Source: Methylomicrobium lacus_A | Lineage (GTDB): Bacteria > Pseudomonadota > Gammaproteobacteria > Methylococcales > Methylomonadaceae | NCBI RefSeq assembly: GCF_041897535.1 | Contig: NZ_CP169217.1 | Span: 2,604,001-2,668,000 of the forward strand | Length of the DNA: 64,000 nt | Direction of reading: 5' to 3' | Shown here: positions 29,470 to 36,917 of the stretch, piece after piece | How positions within the stretch are numbered: position 1 is the first letter of the stretch | Layout of the letters: each line of letters opens with the position of its first letter | Translations under genes and position numbers: made by a program | The notes under the pieces: generated by a model | What the model saw: the letters and a program-made list of their open reading frames with translations, nothing else | The model's database searches: none | What the model was told of the DNA's origin: nothing

Positions 29470-30318
29470 ATGTCCATGGATTCCTCAGAACACGCCGCAC
29501 TCGTTGCCTTGGTCGAAAAGATGCCGGCTTTCCCGAAAAGCGTGCAGCGCGTCGTGCAATTGACTTCCAATATCGATGTTTCCGCGAAGGAAATCGTACA
29601 GGTAATCGAATATGATCCGGTGTTGACGGTCAAAATTTTGAAGGTGATCAATTCTGCATTTTACGGGCTCTCGCAGAAGATCAACTCGGTGCAGCGCGCG
29701 GTCGTGCATATCGGCTTGAATACGGTCAAAAACCTCGCGATGAGCGTCGCCGCGATGGGCATGCTGAAAACCTCGAACAAGGCCAATTTCAGCGCCACGG
29801 CGTTTTTGCTGCATGCGCTCACGACCGCCGCGATCAGCCGCAAACTCGCGGAACGGGCAGGTCTCAGTCAACAGGAATGCAGCGATTGTTTCGTGGCCGG
29901 TTTGCTGCATGATTTCGGCAAGGTCGTGTTCGCGGAATTCATGCCGGAGCGTTTCAAGCTGGCACTGGCCAAGAGCCGGGAGGATAATGTTTCTCTGCAC
30001 CTGACCGAGCTCGAATTCATCGGCATCAATCATATCGAGGCCGGCACGCTGCTGGCCGAAAAATGGGGCCTTTCCGAGTTATTGATCGAAGCGATTCGGC
30101 ATCATCACGGCCAGCCGGTCAACGCCTTCGGCGAATGCCTGTTCGCGGCGAATCAGATCAGCAAGCGCTTGCATTTCGGCGACGGCGGCAATCCGGTCGT
30201 CGAAGCGCTTCCCGATACGATCGTGAACCGCTTCGGCATGCCCTTGGAAGCGCTGATCGAGGAACTCGGCGATCTGAGCGGCATGGTCAAGGAAGCCGAA
30301 CTTTTTATCAAACCCTAA
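29470..30318 (+). CDS. HDOD-domain signalling protein
   Basis: A 282-residue protein made of an HDOD domain, the output or signalling domain related to HD phosphohydrolases. Typical features are KMPAFPKSVQRVVQLTS, VIEYDPVLTVKILKVINSAF, CFVAGLLHDFGKVVFAEF (retaining an HD pair) and IEAIRHHHGQP. HDOD proteins generally lack shown enzymatic activity and act in signalling or gene control, for example in stress and motility. The next gene, a metallo-hydrolase, starts 17 bp downstream, implying co-transcription. Partners are unknown. The first of two nearby ATG codons (29470 and 29476) is given as the start. Confidence 0.88.
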   Translation: MSMDSSEHAALVALVEKMPAFPKSVQRVVQLTSNIDVSAKEIVQVIEYDPVLTVKILKVINSAFYGLSQKINSVQRAVVHIGLNTVKNLAMSVAAMGMLKTSNKANFSATAFLLHALTTAAISRKLAERAGLSQQECSDCFVAGLLHDFGKVVFAEFMPERFKLALAKSREDNVSLHLTELEFIGINHIEAGTLLAEKWGLSELLIEAIRHHHGQPVNAFGECLFAANQISKRLHFGDGGNPVVEALPDTIVNRFGMPLEALIEELGDLSGMVKEAELFIKP

Positions 30319-30335
30319 CAACAACAATAACAAGC

Positions 30336-31217
30336 ATGAAATTTAAATTTTGGGGAGTCAGGGGGTCGATCCCGACGCCGGGTCCGCAGACCATCAAATA
30401 CGGCGGCAATACGACCTGCATCGAAATCCGAACCGACCGGAATGAGCTGATCATTCTCGACGCCGGCACCGGCATTCACGCACTCGCGCAAACCTTGCTT
30501 CGGGACATGCCGATCACCGCGCATATTTTCATCACCCATACGCACTGGGATCATATTCAGGGTCTGCCGTTTTTTCTGCCGATTTTTTTCAAAAACAATC
30601 GCATCAACCTATACGGAGGCCAGGATCCGGTCACCGATGAAAACATCAACCGGGCCTTGTCCGCGCAATTGCAATACAGTTATTTTCCGATCCATGAGGC
30701 GCAGCTGAAGGCCCGAATCGACTATTTGACGGTCAGGCCAGGCGAAACGGTCTGCGTCGGCAGCGCCCGCATTACCCCGATCATCCTGAATCATCCGGTG
30801 TTGAATTTCGGTTACCGGGTCGATTGCGACGGCTCCTCGCTGTTTTTTACCGGCGACTTCGAAAGCCAGATTAATATCTATCAACCCGAGGATGACGACT
30901 ACGCTTCGTACCGGAGTTTTCTGCTCGAAAAACATCAGGAAATCGTAGCCGCGATGCAGGATGTGGATGCGCTGATCGTGGATTCGTCCTATACCGATGA
31001 AGAATATGCGATCCGCCTGGGCTGGGGGCACGGAACCTACCGTTCCGGCATCCAGCTGGCGACCGAGGCGAACGCGAAGCGCTTGTTTCTGACCCACCAC
31101 GAACCGACCCGGACCGATGCCGATCTCGATCTGATCCATCGGGATCTTCTGGAGCAACACCCCCAGTTTGCGGACAAATTGTTCATCGCGCGCGAGGGGT
31201 TGGAAGTCTGCCTTTAG
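30336..31217 (+). CDS. Metallo-beta-lactamase-fold hydrolase
   Basis: A 293-residue cytoplasmic protein with an intact metallo-beta-lactamase metal site. It has FITHTHWDHIQGLPFF (HxHxDH), a later ILNHPVLNFGYRV, Asp in LFFTGDFES and a distal LFLTHHEPTRTDADL. The N-terminus FWGVRGSIPTPGPQTIKYGG is a hallmark of the group annotated as ribonuclease Z-like or phosphodiesterase-like proteins, often found with signalling domains. The leader is unusual: the gap to the HDOD gene reads caacaacaataacaagc, with no ribosome site, so translation may depend on the upstream gene. The substrate is unknown; a cyclic nucleotide is a reasonable guess given the HDOD partner. It overlaps the convergent engB gene by 4 bases. 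Confidence 0.85.
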   Translation: MKFKFWGVRGSIPTPGPQTIKYGGNTTCIEIRTDRNELIILDAGTGIHALAQTLLRDMPITAHIFITHTHWDHIQGLPFFLPIFFKNNRINLYGGQDPVTDENINRALSAQLQYSYFPIHEAQLKARIDYLTVRPGETVCVGSARITPIILNHPVLNFGYRVDCDGSSLFFTGDFESQINIYQPEDDDYASYRSFLLEKHQEIVAAMQDVDALIVDSSYTDEEYAIRLGWGHGTYRSGIQLATEANAKRLFLTHHEPTRTDADLDLIHRDLLEQHPQFADKLFIAREGLEVCL

Positions 31218-31822
31218 TCCTCGCCTGCCTGCGCAAATAAGTAATCCAGCGCCTGATGCGCCTCGTCCACACCGCTTTTCTTCAGCGAAGAAAACAGTTG
31301 CACGGTCAAAGGGATAGGCGCGCCGCTGAGTTCTTCCTGCACCTGCAATAACGTGTTTTTGGCCGCACCAAAGCTCAATTTGTCGGACTTGGTCAACAGG
31401 ATGTGCACAGGCAATTCGGCATGTTCGCACCAGTGCAGCATTTGCCAGTCGAATTCGGTCAGGGGATGTCGCGCATCCATCACCAACACGATGCCGCACA
31501 GCGATTTCCGCCGGTTCATGTACTCCTCGATCGCTTTCTGCCACTGCTGCTTGATCGCGAGCGGCGCGCTCGCAAAACCGTAGCCGGGCAGATCGACGAA
31601 GCGGCGCTCTTCACTGATCGCGAAAAAATTGAGCATTTGCGTCCGCCCCGGCGTCTTGCTGATCCGCGCCAGCGCATTTTGCCGGGTCAACGTATTCAGC
31701 GCACTCGATTTGCCCGCGTTCGAACGGCCGGCAAAGGCGATTTCGAGCCCATGGTCGGGCGGCGCATGTTTCAGGCTGGGAGCACTGTTAATAAATTTTG
31801 CTTGATGATAAACTGGGTTCAT
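31214..31822 (-). CDS. engB: Ribosome biogenesis GTPase EngB/YsxC
   Basis: A 202-residue GTPase needed for large ribosomal subunit assembly and cell division. G motifs are all visible: G1 GRSNAGKSSALN, G2 region KTPGRTQMLNFF, G3 DLPGYGFA, G4 LTKSDK and G5 near FSSLKKSG. Length and motif spacing match the family. The 3' end overlaps that of the convergent metallo-hydrolase by 4 bases. It is divergent from the cytochrome c4 gene, with 106 bp between the starts. Confidence 0.95.
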   Translation of the reverse strand: MNPVYHQAKFINSAPSLKHAPPDHGLEIAFAGRSNAGKSSALNTLTRQNALARISKTPGRTQMLNFFAISEERRFVDLPGYGFASAPLAIKQQWQKAIEEYMNRRKSLCGIVLVMDARHPLTEFDWQMLHWCEHAELPVHILLTKSDKLSFGAAKNTLLQVQEELSGAPIPLTVQLFSSLKKSGVDEAHQALDYLFAQAGED

Positions 31823-31928
31823 CGCTGTCTCGCTTCGCTAAGGCAAATGGGGTAGAATCCCGGGTTAGGATGGAAACAGCCAATTCTGAATGTCATAAAA
31901 ATAACGAAATATTCCGAAGGGGAGTCTG

Positions 31929-32609
31929 ATGAAAATAAAATTCCTGGCAGTTGCAATAGGTATTGCGATCTACGGCGCCTCCGCTATTTTACACGCCGAG
32001 GGCAATGCGCGCGCAGGAAAAGACAAAGCCACTTCTTGCAACAGTTGCCATGGCGACAATGGCAACAGCGTGGCACCGAACTTTCCGAAGCTGGCCCAGC
32101 AGCATGCGTCCTATCTGGTCAAGCAATTGCAGGCATTCAAAAGCGGCGTCCGTAATGATCCGATGATGTCGGCGATGGCATTGCCGTTGTCCGATGAAGA
32201 CATGGCCGACATCGGCGCCTTTTATGCGGCGCAGAAAATTTCGGCGAACTCGATGCCGGTATTGCCGCCGCCCGATGAGGACGAAGAAGAGCCGGCGGCC
32301 GGCACTGCCGTAAAGCCCAAGTCGGTGCCCGAACTGATTGCGCAGGGCAGCGACTTATACCGTAACGGCGATCTGCAACGCGAAGTCTCCGCCTGCATCG
32401 CCTGCCACGGCCCGTTTGGCGAAGGCAACCTGCCGGCCGCGTTCCCGGCCCTGCATTCACAGCACCCCGACTATTTGATCAAGGCGTTGACCGACTTCAA
32501 AACCGGCGCGCGCGGCAATACCCCGGAAAACATGATGCACATGATCGCCAAAAAGATGACCGACGAGGAGATTCGCGCGGTCGCTTACGCTATCTCGATG
32601 ATGAAATAG
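31929..32609 (+). CDS. Diheme cytochrome c4
   Basis: A periplasmic electron carrier of 226 residues with a signal peptide ending near AILHAEG. Two heme-binding CxxCH motifs are seen: TSCNSCHGDNGNS and ACIACHGPFGEG. Each heads a monoheme domain with a later methionine ligand region (DPMMSAMALPLSDED and NMMHMIAKKMTDEEI). An acidic/proline linker (PPPDEDEEEPAAG) joins the two domains and is longer than usual. Cytochrome c4 passes electrons to terminal oxidases. A good ribosome site (AGGGGAG) precedes the ATG. The following genes concern thiol and copper handling, but there is no sign of an operon. Confidence 0.93.
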   Translation: MKIKFLAVAIGIAIYGASAILHAEGNARAGKDKATSCNSCHGDNGNSVAPNFPKLAQQHASYLVKQLQAFKSGVRNDPMMSAMALPLSDEDMADIGAFYAAQKISANSMPVLPPPDEDEEEPAAGTAVKPKSVPELIAQGSDLYRNGDLQREVSACIACHGPFGEGNLPAAFPALHSQHPDYLIKALTDFKTGARGNTPENMMHMIAKKMTDEEIRAVAYAISMMK

Positions 32610-32641
32610 CCTGCCTTTCCGGTCAAATGTTATGTTAGGCG

Positions 32642-32682
32642 CGTTCCCCGGCTTCCGGCCTGGGAACGCCGCTCCGGGAGCG
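32642..32682. repeat. REP-like palindrome pair
   Basis: Two adjacent palindromes lie in the 233-bp gap between cytochrome c4 and the DsbA-like gene. The first is cgttccc / gggaacg (32642-32668, imperfect inside). The second is cgctc / gagcg (32670-32682). They resemble the palindrome at 33701-33722 on the other side of the dsbA-like gene, which suggests a dispersed REP-type repeat. Confidence 0.5.
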
Positions 32683-32842
32683 CCCGCTTCCGCCCTTGCC
32701 GAGTCAAGCGCAGGCCTTCTCGCCTGCCGTTATCACTGTCTGAATGCAGCGGAAAGTTCCGTAAGCGGAATCAGTTCTAAGTAATAGCAAACTGATAGCC
32801 GCCGTCTCCGGTCATTTACAACCACATGGGAAATCGAAGTTC

Positions 32843-33682
32843 ATGCGTAAAAATTTTATTCAAATCGGACTCATCATTTTAGTTCTTGCCGTGCTGGCTG
32901 GCGTTTCCACATTCTTCTATCTGAAAATGCAGAAACAGCCCGGCAGTGAAGCCGCCGCACCGGGACAGACAACCGCAGCGCCTGCGACCCCGGCAACACC
33001 ACCGGCCACCGAAACCGCAGCCCCGGCAACGCCGGCGGCAGCACCGATGCAACCTGCGGCCGAAACTGCCGCGCCGGCGCCAGCCGAGCAAGCCGCCGCT
33101 CCAGCCGAAAGTCCGGCGGCCGCAGAAGAACTGACAGGCTTTGAAACCCTGGCGACTCCGCAACCGACGCAGAATCCCGACAAGGTCGAGGTGATCGAGT
33201 TTTTCTGGTACGGCTGCCCGCATTGCTACGATTTTGAGCCGATCCTCGCCAGCTGGGTCAAAAAGCTGCCGGCGAATGTCGATTTCATCCGCCAGCCTGC
33301 CGCATTCAGCGATCTCTGGGCGAAACACGCGAAAGCGTTCTATGTCGCCCAAGCCTTGGGTGTACTCGACAAAGTCCATGCCGACTTCTTCGACACCTTG
33401 CAGAACAAGCATCAAAAACTGGAGACCGAAGAGCAATTGGGCGCCTTCTTTGCCGCCCATGGCGTCAAGGAAGCGGACTTCCACGAAGCCTATAATTCAT
33501 TCCTGGTCGACACCAAAGTCCGCCAGGCCGCCGTCACCCCCGCGCGTTACGGCGTAACCGGGGTACCGGTGCTGATCGTGAACGGCAAATACAAGGTCGA
33601 CGGCAAATCGGCCGGTTCGCATGAAAGGATGATCGAAGTGATGAACCAGCTGATCAAGAGGGAAAGCGCGGCGAAAAAATAA
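32843..33682 (+). CDS. dsbA: Membrane-anchored DsbA-like thiol:disulphide oxidoreductase
   Basis: A 279-residue protein with a single N-terminal membrane segment (IGLIILVLAVLAGVSTFFYL). A low-complexity Ala/Pro/Thr linker of about 80 residues follows, then a DsbA domain (about 105-275) with the active site FFWYGCPHCYDFEP (CPHC) and the cis-proline loop GVTGVPVLIVNGKY. DsbA oxidises cysteine pairs in exported proteins. Most DsbA proteins are soluble and periplasmic; here the domain is tethered on a long flexible linker. The neighbouring copper genes and a cysteine-rich exported peptide suggest a possible role in their maturation or protection. That link is inferred from location only. Confidence 0.88.
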   Translation: MRKNFIQIGLIILVLAVLAGVSTFFYLKMQKQPGSEAAAPGQTTAAPATPATPPATETAAPATPAAAPMQPAAETAAPAPAEQAAAPAESPAAAEELTGFETLATPQPTQNPDKVEVIEFFWYGCPHCYDFEPILASWVKKLPANVDFIRQPAAFSDLWAKHAKAFYVAQALGVLDKVHADFFDTLQNKHQKLETEEQLGAFFAAHGVKEADFHEAYNSFLVDTKVRQAAVTPARYGVTGVPVLIVNGKYKVDGKSAGSHERMIEVMNQLIKRESAAKK

Positions 33683-33700
33683 CATCATTTCGCCGTCTCG

Positions 33701-33722
33701 TTCCCGCGCTCCGGCGCGGGAA
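33701..33722. repeat. REP-like palindrome downstream of dsbA-like gene
   Basis: A perfect 9-bp stem (ttcccgcgc / gcgcgggaa) with the loop tccg, within a gttcccgcgct...gcgcgggaatgc context often seen as a dispersed intergenic repeat in proteobacteria. It lies between the convergent ends of the dsbA-like and copB genes and may act as a transcription barrier. Confidence 0.6.
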
Positions 33723-33766
33723 TGCCATACCCACCCAGGGCGGCGCCAATTCAGGCTCTCGCCGCC

Positions 33767-34474
33767 TCAATACCAAAACCGCATCCCGACCACGAAGCGC
33801 ACGCTGTGATGGTGCTCGCGCAGGGATTCTTCCTCGACATAATCGAAGCCGACGTAAGGGGCGAACTCCCGCTCGATTTCATAACGCAGGCGCATGCCCG
33901 CCTCGAATTCGGTCACGCCGGCCTTGACGCCGCGATGCTCGATGTCTTTTGCGGCGACATTGACCTCGATGCGGGGCAGCAGGATCAGACGCTGGGTCAG
34001 CAGCACTTCATAACCGAGATTCAAGCGACCGAGCAGGTTGCCGTTTTCGGTGATGAAGGCGGCGCTGTCGACTTCGATCGAATAAGGCGCGAGCCCCTGA
34101 AAGCCGATCACCGCGTCGAAGGTCCGTTCCGGCTCGAAAGCCCGACGCGCGCCGATCTGAAAATCCCAGAAGGTGCTGATGTTGCGGCTGTAAAGCATTT
34201 GCAGATCGGCGCGTCCGAAGATACCCTGGTCGGCCGAATAATCGCCCTCGGTTTTCAGATAAAGCTTGTGCTCGTCGTTGCCGATCCAATGCTTGATGTC
34301 CCATTTGAATAAATGCAGATTGTCGTTGCCCTCGTACTCGAAACGCTCGGCCATGAACTTGCTGAAAAGCATCGAATCATCTTGCGCCGCTGCGGGAGGC
34401 GGGAAAACGCTCCAGGCGAACAGGCTCCAGAGCAGGATTCGGAAATTGGGCGCTTTGTTAGAATGAGTCTTCAT
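33767..34474 (-). CDS. copB: Copper resistance outer-membrane protein CopB/PcoB
   Basis: A 235-residue outer-membrane beta-barrel protein of the CopB/PcoB family, with a signal peptide ending near FPPPAAA. The barrel contains alternating strands such as FSKFMAERFEYEG, KLYLKTEGDYSAD and a C-terminal VRFVVGMRFWY ending in an aromatic residue, as expected for outer-membrane insertion. The Met/His-rich N-terminal tail found in many homologues is almost absent, so this is a short form. Its start overlaps the copA stop by 4 bases (ATGA). CopA/CopB pairs sequester or move copper in the envelope. It is convergent with the DsbA-like gene. Confidence 0.92.
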   Translation of the reverse strand: MKTHSNKAPNFRILLWSLFAWSVFPPPAAAQDDSMLFSKFMAERFEYEGNDNLHLFKWDIKHWIGNDEHKLYLKTEGDYSADQGIFGRADLQMLYSRNISTFWDFQIGARRAFEPERTFDAVIGFQGLAPYSIEVDSAAFITENGNLLGRLNLGYEVLLTQRLILLPRIEVNVAAKDIEHRGVKAGVTEFEAGMRLRYEIEREFAPYVGFDYVEEESLREHHHSVRFVVGMRFWY

Positions 34475-36189
34475 CGGTCAGCAGGCTCCGATTTTTCGAC
34501 GATCAGTTTCCTAAACATGCCGGCATCCATGTGATACAGCAAATGGCAATGAAACGCCCATTCGCCTTCCGCGTCGGCCACGACGATCACGCTGACCGTC
34601 TTGCCCGGCGGCACATTGATTACATGTTTTTTCGGATTATAGGCGCCGTTGCCGTTATCGAGATATTGCCAGAGTCCGTGCAGATGAATCGGATGATTCA
34701 TCATCGTCTCGTTCACGTAGGTGAAGCGGACATGTTCGCCGAATTTGACCCGGATCGGTTCCGAATCCGAATATTTGACGTCGTCAAACGACCAGATATA
34801 ACGGTACATATTGCCGGTCAGGCGCAGGGTGATTTCGCGGTCGGCTTGCCGCCATTCGCCATTTGGCGTCGCCGCCATCAGGTGCTGGTAGCTCAACGCC
34901 TTGTGCGACCCCATCGCCGGGGCTTCGGCTTGCCGCATCGGAGCCTCCGTTTCAGCCTGAGTCTCGGGCATCGAGGCGCCGTGCCCTTCGTGCATCGAGT
35001 GATTCGGAGGCGCCGCATGTTCTGCATGTTCTGCATGTTCTGCATGTTCTGCATGTTCTGCATGGGCCGGCTGTGCGGCCATGCCGCTCATCGGCATCAC
35101 TCGATGATTATGCTCCGCATGGCCGCCGTGCATCGGCCCCATGTCCGCCATCGTCAACAAGGTCAAGGGACGCAATGTGGGCATCTCAGCAAGCAGGCCG
35201 ATCCTCGGCGTCAACGTGGCCGCGGCAAAGCCGCTGCGGTCCATCGCTTCGGCGAAGAACCGGTAGGCGCGATCCGCTTTCGGCTCGATCAGCACATCAT
35301 AGGTTTCGGCGACCGCGATCCGGAACTCCTCGACATCGACCGGCATCACCGGCTGGCCGTCGGCCGCGATCACGCGCATCGTCAGTCCCGGAATCCTGAC
35401 ATCGAAATGCGTCATCGCGGAGGCATTGATGATACGCAGGCGCACCCGGTCGCCGGAACTGAACAACCCGGTCCAGTTCATCGCCGGCGTTTGGCCGTTG
35501 ACCAAATAATGATAGGTCGCGCCGGTCACATCGGCCAAATCGGTCGGCTCCATGCGCATTTGCCCCCAGTCGAGCCGGTCGCTTAAGGTTTCTGCAAAAC
35601 CGCGTTTGCTGATATCGTTAAAAAAATCGCCGACGGTTCTTTTCTGGAAATTATAGTAATCGCTCTGTTTTTTCAGCCGCGCATGCGTCCGGTAGGGGTC
35701 CGCTTCGGGCCAGTCCGAAAGCAGCAGCACATAGTCGCGCTCGACCTTTTCTTGGGGTTGCAAAGGATCGATCACCAGTGCGCCGAACAGGCCCTGCTGC
35801 TCCTGCATGCCGGAGTGGCCGTGGTACCAGTAGGTTCCGTTCTGTTTGAGCCGGAACCGGTAGGTGAAGGTTTGTCCCGGCTCGATGCCCGAAAAACTGA
35901 CGCCGGGCACGCCGTCCATTTGATAAGGCAGCACGATGCCGTGCCAGTGGATCGAGGTGGGTTCTTGCAATCGGTTGATAACATGTAGCGTGACCTCTTC
36001 GCCTTCGCGCCAGTGCAGGGTCGGCGCGGGCAGGCTGTCATTGGCGACGATCGCGGTTTGCTTTTTTCCGATCAGGTTGACCGATTTTTCGGCGACCGTC
36101 AGCGTATAGGTGTCCGCAACGGCCGAACCGAAGCCCAGATGGCACAGCCATAAAACGAAAAAGAAAAATCGGCGGCACGCTATTTTCAT
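34471..36189 (-). CDS. copA: Multicopper oxidase CopA/PcoA
   Basis: Periplasmic multicopper oxidase that oxidises Cu(I) and contributes to copper tolerance, 572 residues. The copper ligands are in place: SIHWHGIVLP and YWYHGHSGMQEQ near the N-terminus, HPIHLHGLW and the type 1/3 site HCHLLYHMDAGM at the C-terminus. A Met/His-rich middle region (about 350-425) includes five tandem Ala-Glu-His units encoded by a 9-bp repeat. The leader CRRFFFFVLWL has an arginine pair that may be a Tat signal, as in other CopA proteins, though the motif is weak. It is divergent from the copper-peptide operon, 229 bp away, and translationally coupled to copB. Confidence 0.95.
   Translation of the reverse strand: MKIACRRFFFFVLWLCHLGFGSAVADTYTLTVAEKSVNLIGKKQTAIVANDSLPAPTLHWREGEEVTLHVINRLQEPTSIHWHGIVLPYQMDGVPGVSFSGIEPGQTFTYRFRLKQNGTYWYHGHSGMQEQQGLFGALVIDPLQPQEKVERDYVLLLSDWPEADPYRTHARLKKQSDYYNFQKRTVGDFFNDISKRGFAETLSDRLDWGQMRMEPTDLADVTGATYHYLVNGQTPAMNWTGLFSSGDRVRLRIINASAMTHFDVRIPGLTMRVIAADGQPVMPVDVEEFRIAVAETYDVLIEPKADRAYRFFAEAMDRSGFAAATLTPRIGLLAEMPTLRPLTLLTMADMGPMHGGHAEHNHRVMPMSGMAAQPAHAEHAEHAEHAEHAEHAAPPNHSMHEGHGASMPETQAETEAPMRQAEAPAMGSHKALSYQHLMAATPNGEWRQADREITLRLTGNMYRYIWSFDDVKYSDSEPIRVKFGEHVRFTYVNETMMNHPIHLHGLWQYLDNGNGAYNPKKHVINVPPGKTVSVIVVADAEGEWAFHCHLLYHMDAGMFRKLIVEKSEPADR
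35017..35061 (-). repeat. Five-copy 9-bp tandem repeat inside copA
   Basis: Five perfect copies of atgttctgc (plus strand) encode Ala-Glu-His on the minus strand, in the Met/His-rich copper-binding region of CopA. The unit is a multiple of three, so copy-number change by slippage would alter the number of histidines without breaking the frame. Confidence 0.95.
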
Positions 36190-36418
36190 CGAAAAGCTGA
36201 CCTCTCACAGGCTCTGCGTCGAAACGCTTAAATGAATCTTTCCCGGCTGATACGAGACTAAAATCGCAAGTGGCGAAACTACAAGAAAATCTGTATAGTC
36301 GGCGAATTCATATCGCATTTATGACTATATTCATCTGTTATTCAGATGTCTAGCGTAGATTTACAACCACTCGGTCGGTTCAATGACCGAACATTATTAT
36401 TAATAACGAGGAGTTACA
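36190..36418. promoter_or_regulatory. Divergent control region between copA and the copper-peptide operon
   Basis: This 229-bp region contains three dyads. They are tatagtc / gactata (36294-36300 and 36323-36329), catctg / cagatg (36332-36337 and 36343-36348) and tcggtc / gaccga (36371-36376 and 36385-36390). Any of them could bind a copper-responsive regulator or form an mRNA leader structure. A strong ribosome site (cgaggag) precedes the peptide gene. I do not see a clear CueR or CopR consensus, and extracytoplasmic sigma factor control, known for relatives of this operon, remains possible. Confidence 0.5.
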
Positions 36419-36826
36419 ATGAAAAAACTGAATAAATCGCCTTTGGCCGCCGCAATGGGCGCCGCTGTCATCTCCACCCTGTCAGCAACCGCCCATGCAG
36501 AAGCCAATCCGTTCGGCATGACCGAGTTGAACAGCGGTTACATGCAGGTTGCGGCCGGCGAAATGGCTTGCGGCGCGAACATGGGCGGCATGGACAAATC
36601 CGGCATGAACCCGCCACAGAACAAAACCGCCGAAGGCGCCTGCGCCGGCCAAAAATCCACTGCAGCACCCGCTAAAGCCGCACCAGCCAAGGCCGCCGAA
36701 GGCAAGTGCGGTGAAGGCAAATGCGGCGGCATGATGGACGACGGCAAGATGAAGAAAGGCATGGAAAGCGCTTGCGGCGCGATGATGAAAGGCAAGGAAG
36801 GCTCTTGCGGCGCGACGAAGAAATAA
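36419..36826 (+). CDS. hvfA: HvfA/bufferin-type copper-binding RiPP precursor peptide
   Basis: A 135-residue exported precursor. A signal peptide ends near Ala27 (SATAHA). The mature part is rich in Met, Lys and Gly and has exactly six cysteines: 51, 75, 97, 102, 119 and 130. Every one is preceded by Glu at minus 3 (EMAC, EGAC, EGKC, EGKC, ESAC, EGSC), and all but one are followed by Gly. The EGKCG repeat is the hallmark of HvfA-type peptides, whose cysteines are modified by DUF692/DUF2063 enzymes to copper-binding heterocycles (oxazolone/thioamide in HvfA, thiooxazole in the related bufferins). The next two genes encode exactly such enzymes, and the divergent neighbour is copA. Family membership is strong; chemistry here is inferred. 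Confidence 0.9.
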   Translation: MKKLNKSPLAAAMGAAVISTLSATAHAEANPFGMTELNSGYMQVAAGEMACGANMGGMDKSGMNPPQNKTAEGACAGQKSTAAPAKAAPAKAAEGKCGEGKCGGMMDDGKMKKGMESACGAMMKGKEGSCGATKK

Positions 36827-36838
36827 TTCCGCCCGAAA

Positions 36839-36872
36839 CCGAGGAAGCGGCGTCTTCGCCGCTTTCTTTCGG
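36839..36872 (+). promoter_or_regulatory. Intercistronic hairpin between hvfA and hvfB
   Basis: An 8-bp perfect stem (aagcggcg / cgccgctt, loop tctt) is extended by outer pairs (ccga / tcgg). It has no clear T-run. It lies between a gene with a strong ribosome site and one with a weak site. It would suit partial termination or mRNA stabilisation, giving much more peptide than enzyme. Confidence 0.6.
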
Positions 36873-36917
36873 CAGGCAAATTTTCCGCTACAACGCCTCT
36901 TTTTAATCCCCTGATTC

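Noticed and set aside
35017..35061. A possible CRISPR-like array
   Set aside because: The units are 9 bp with no spacers and lie in frame inside copA.
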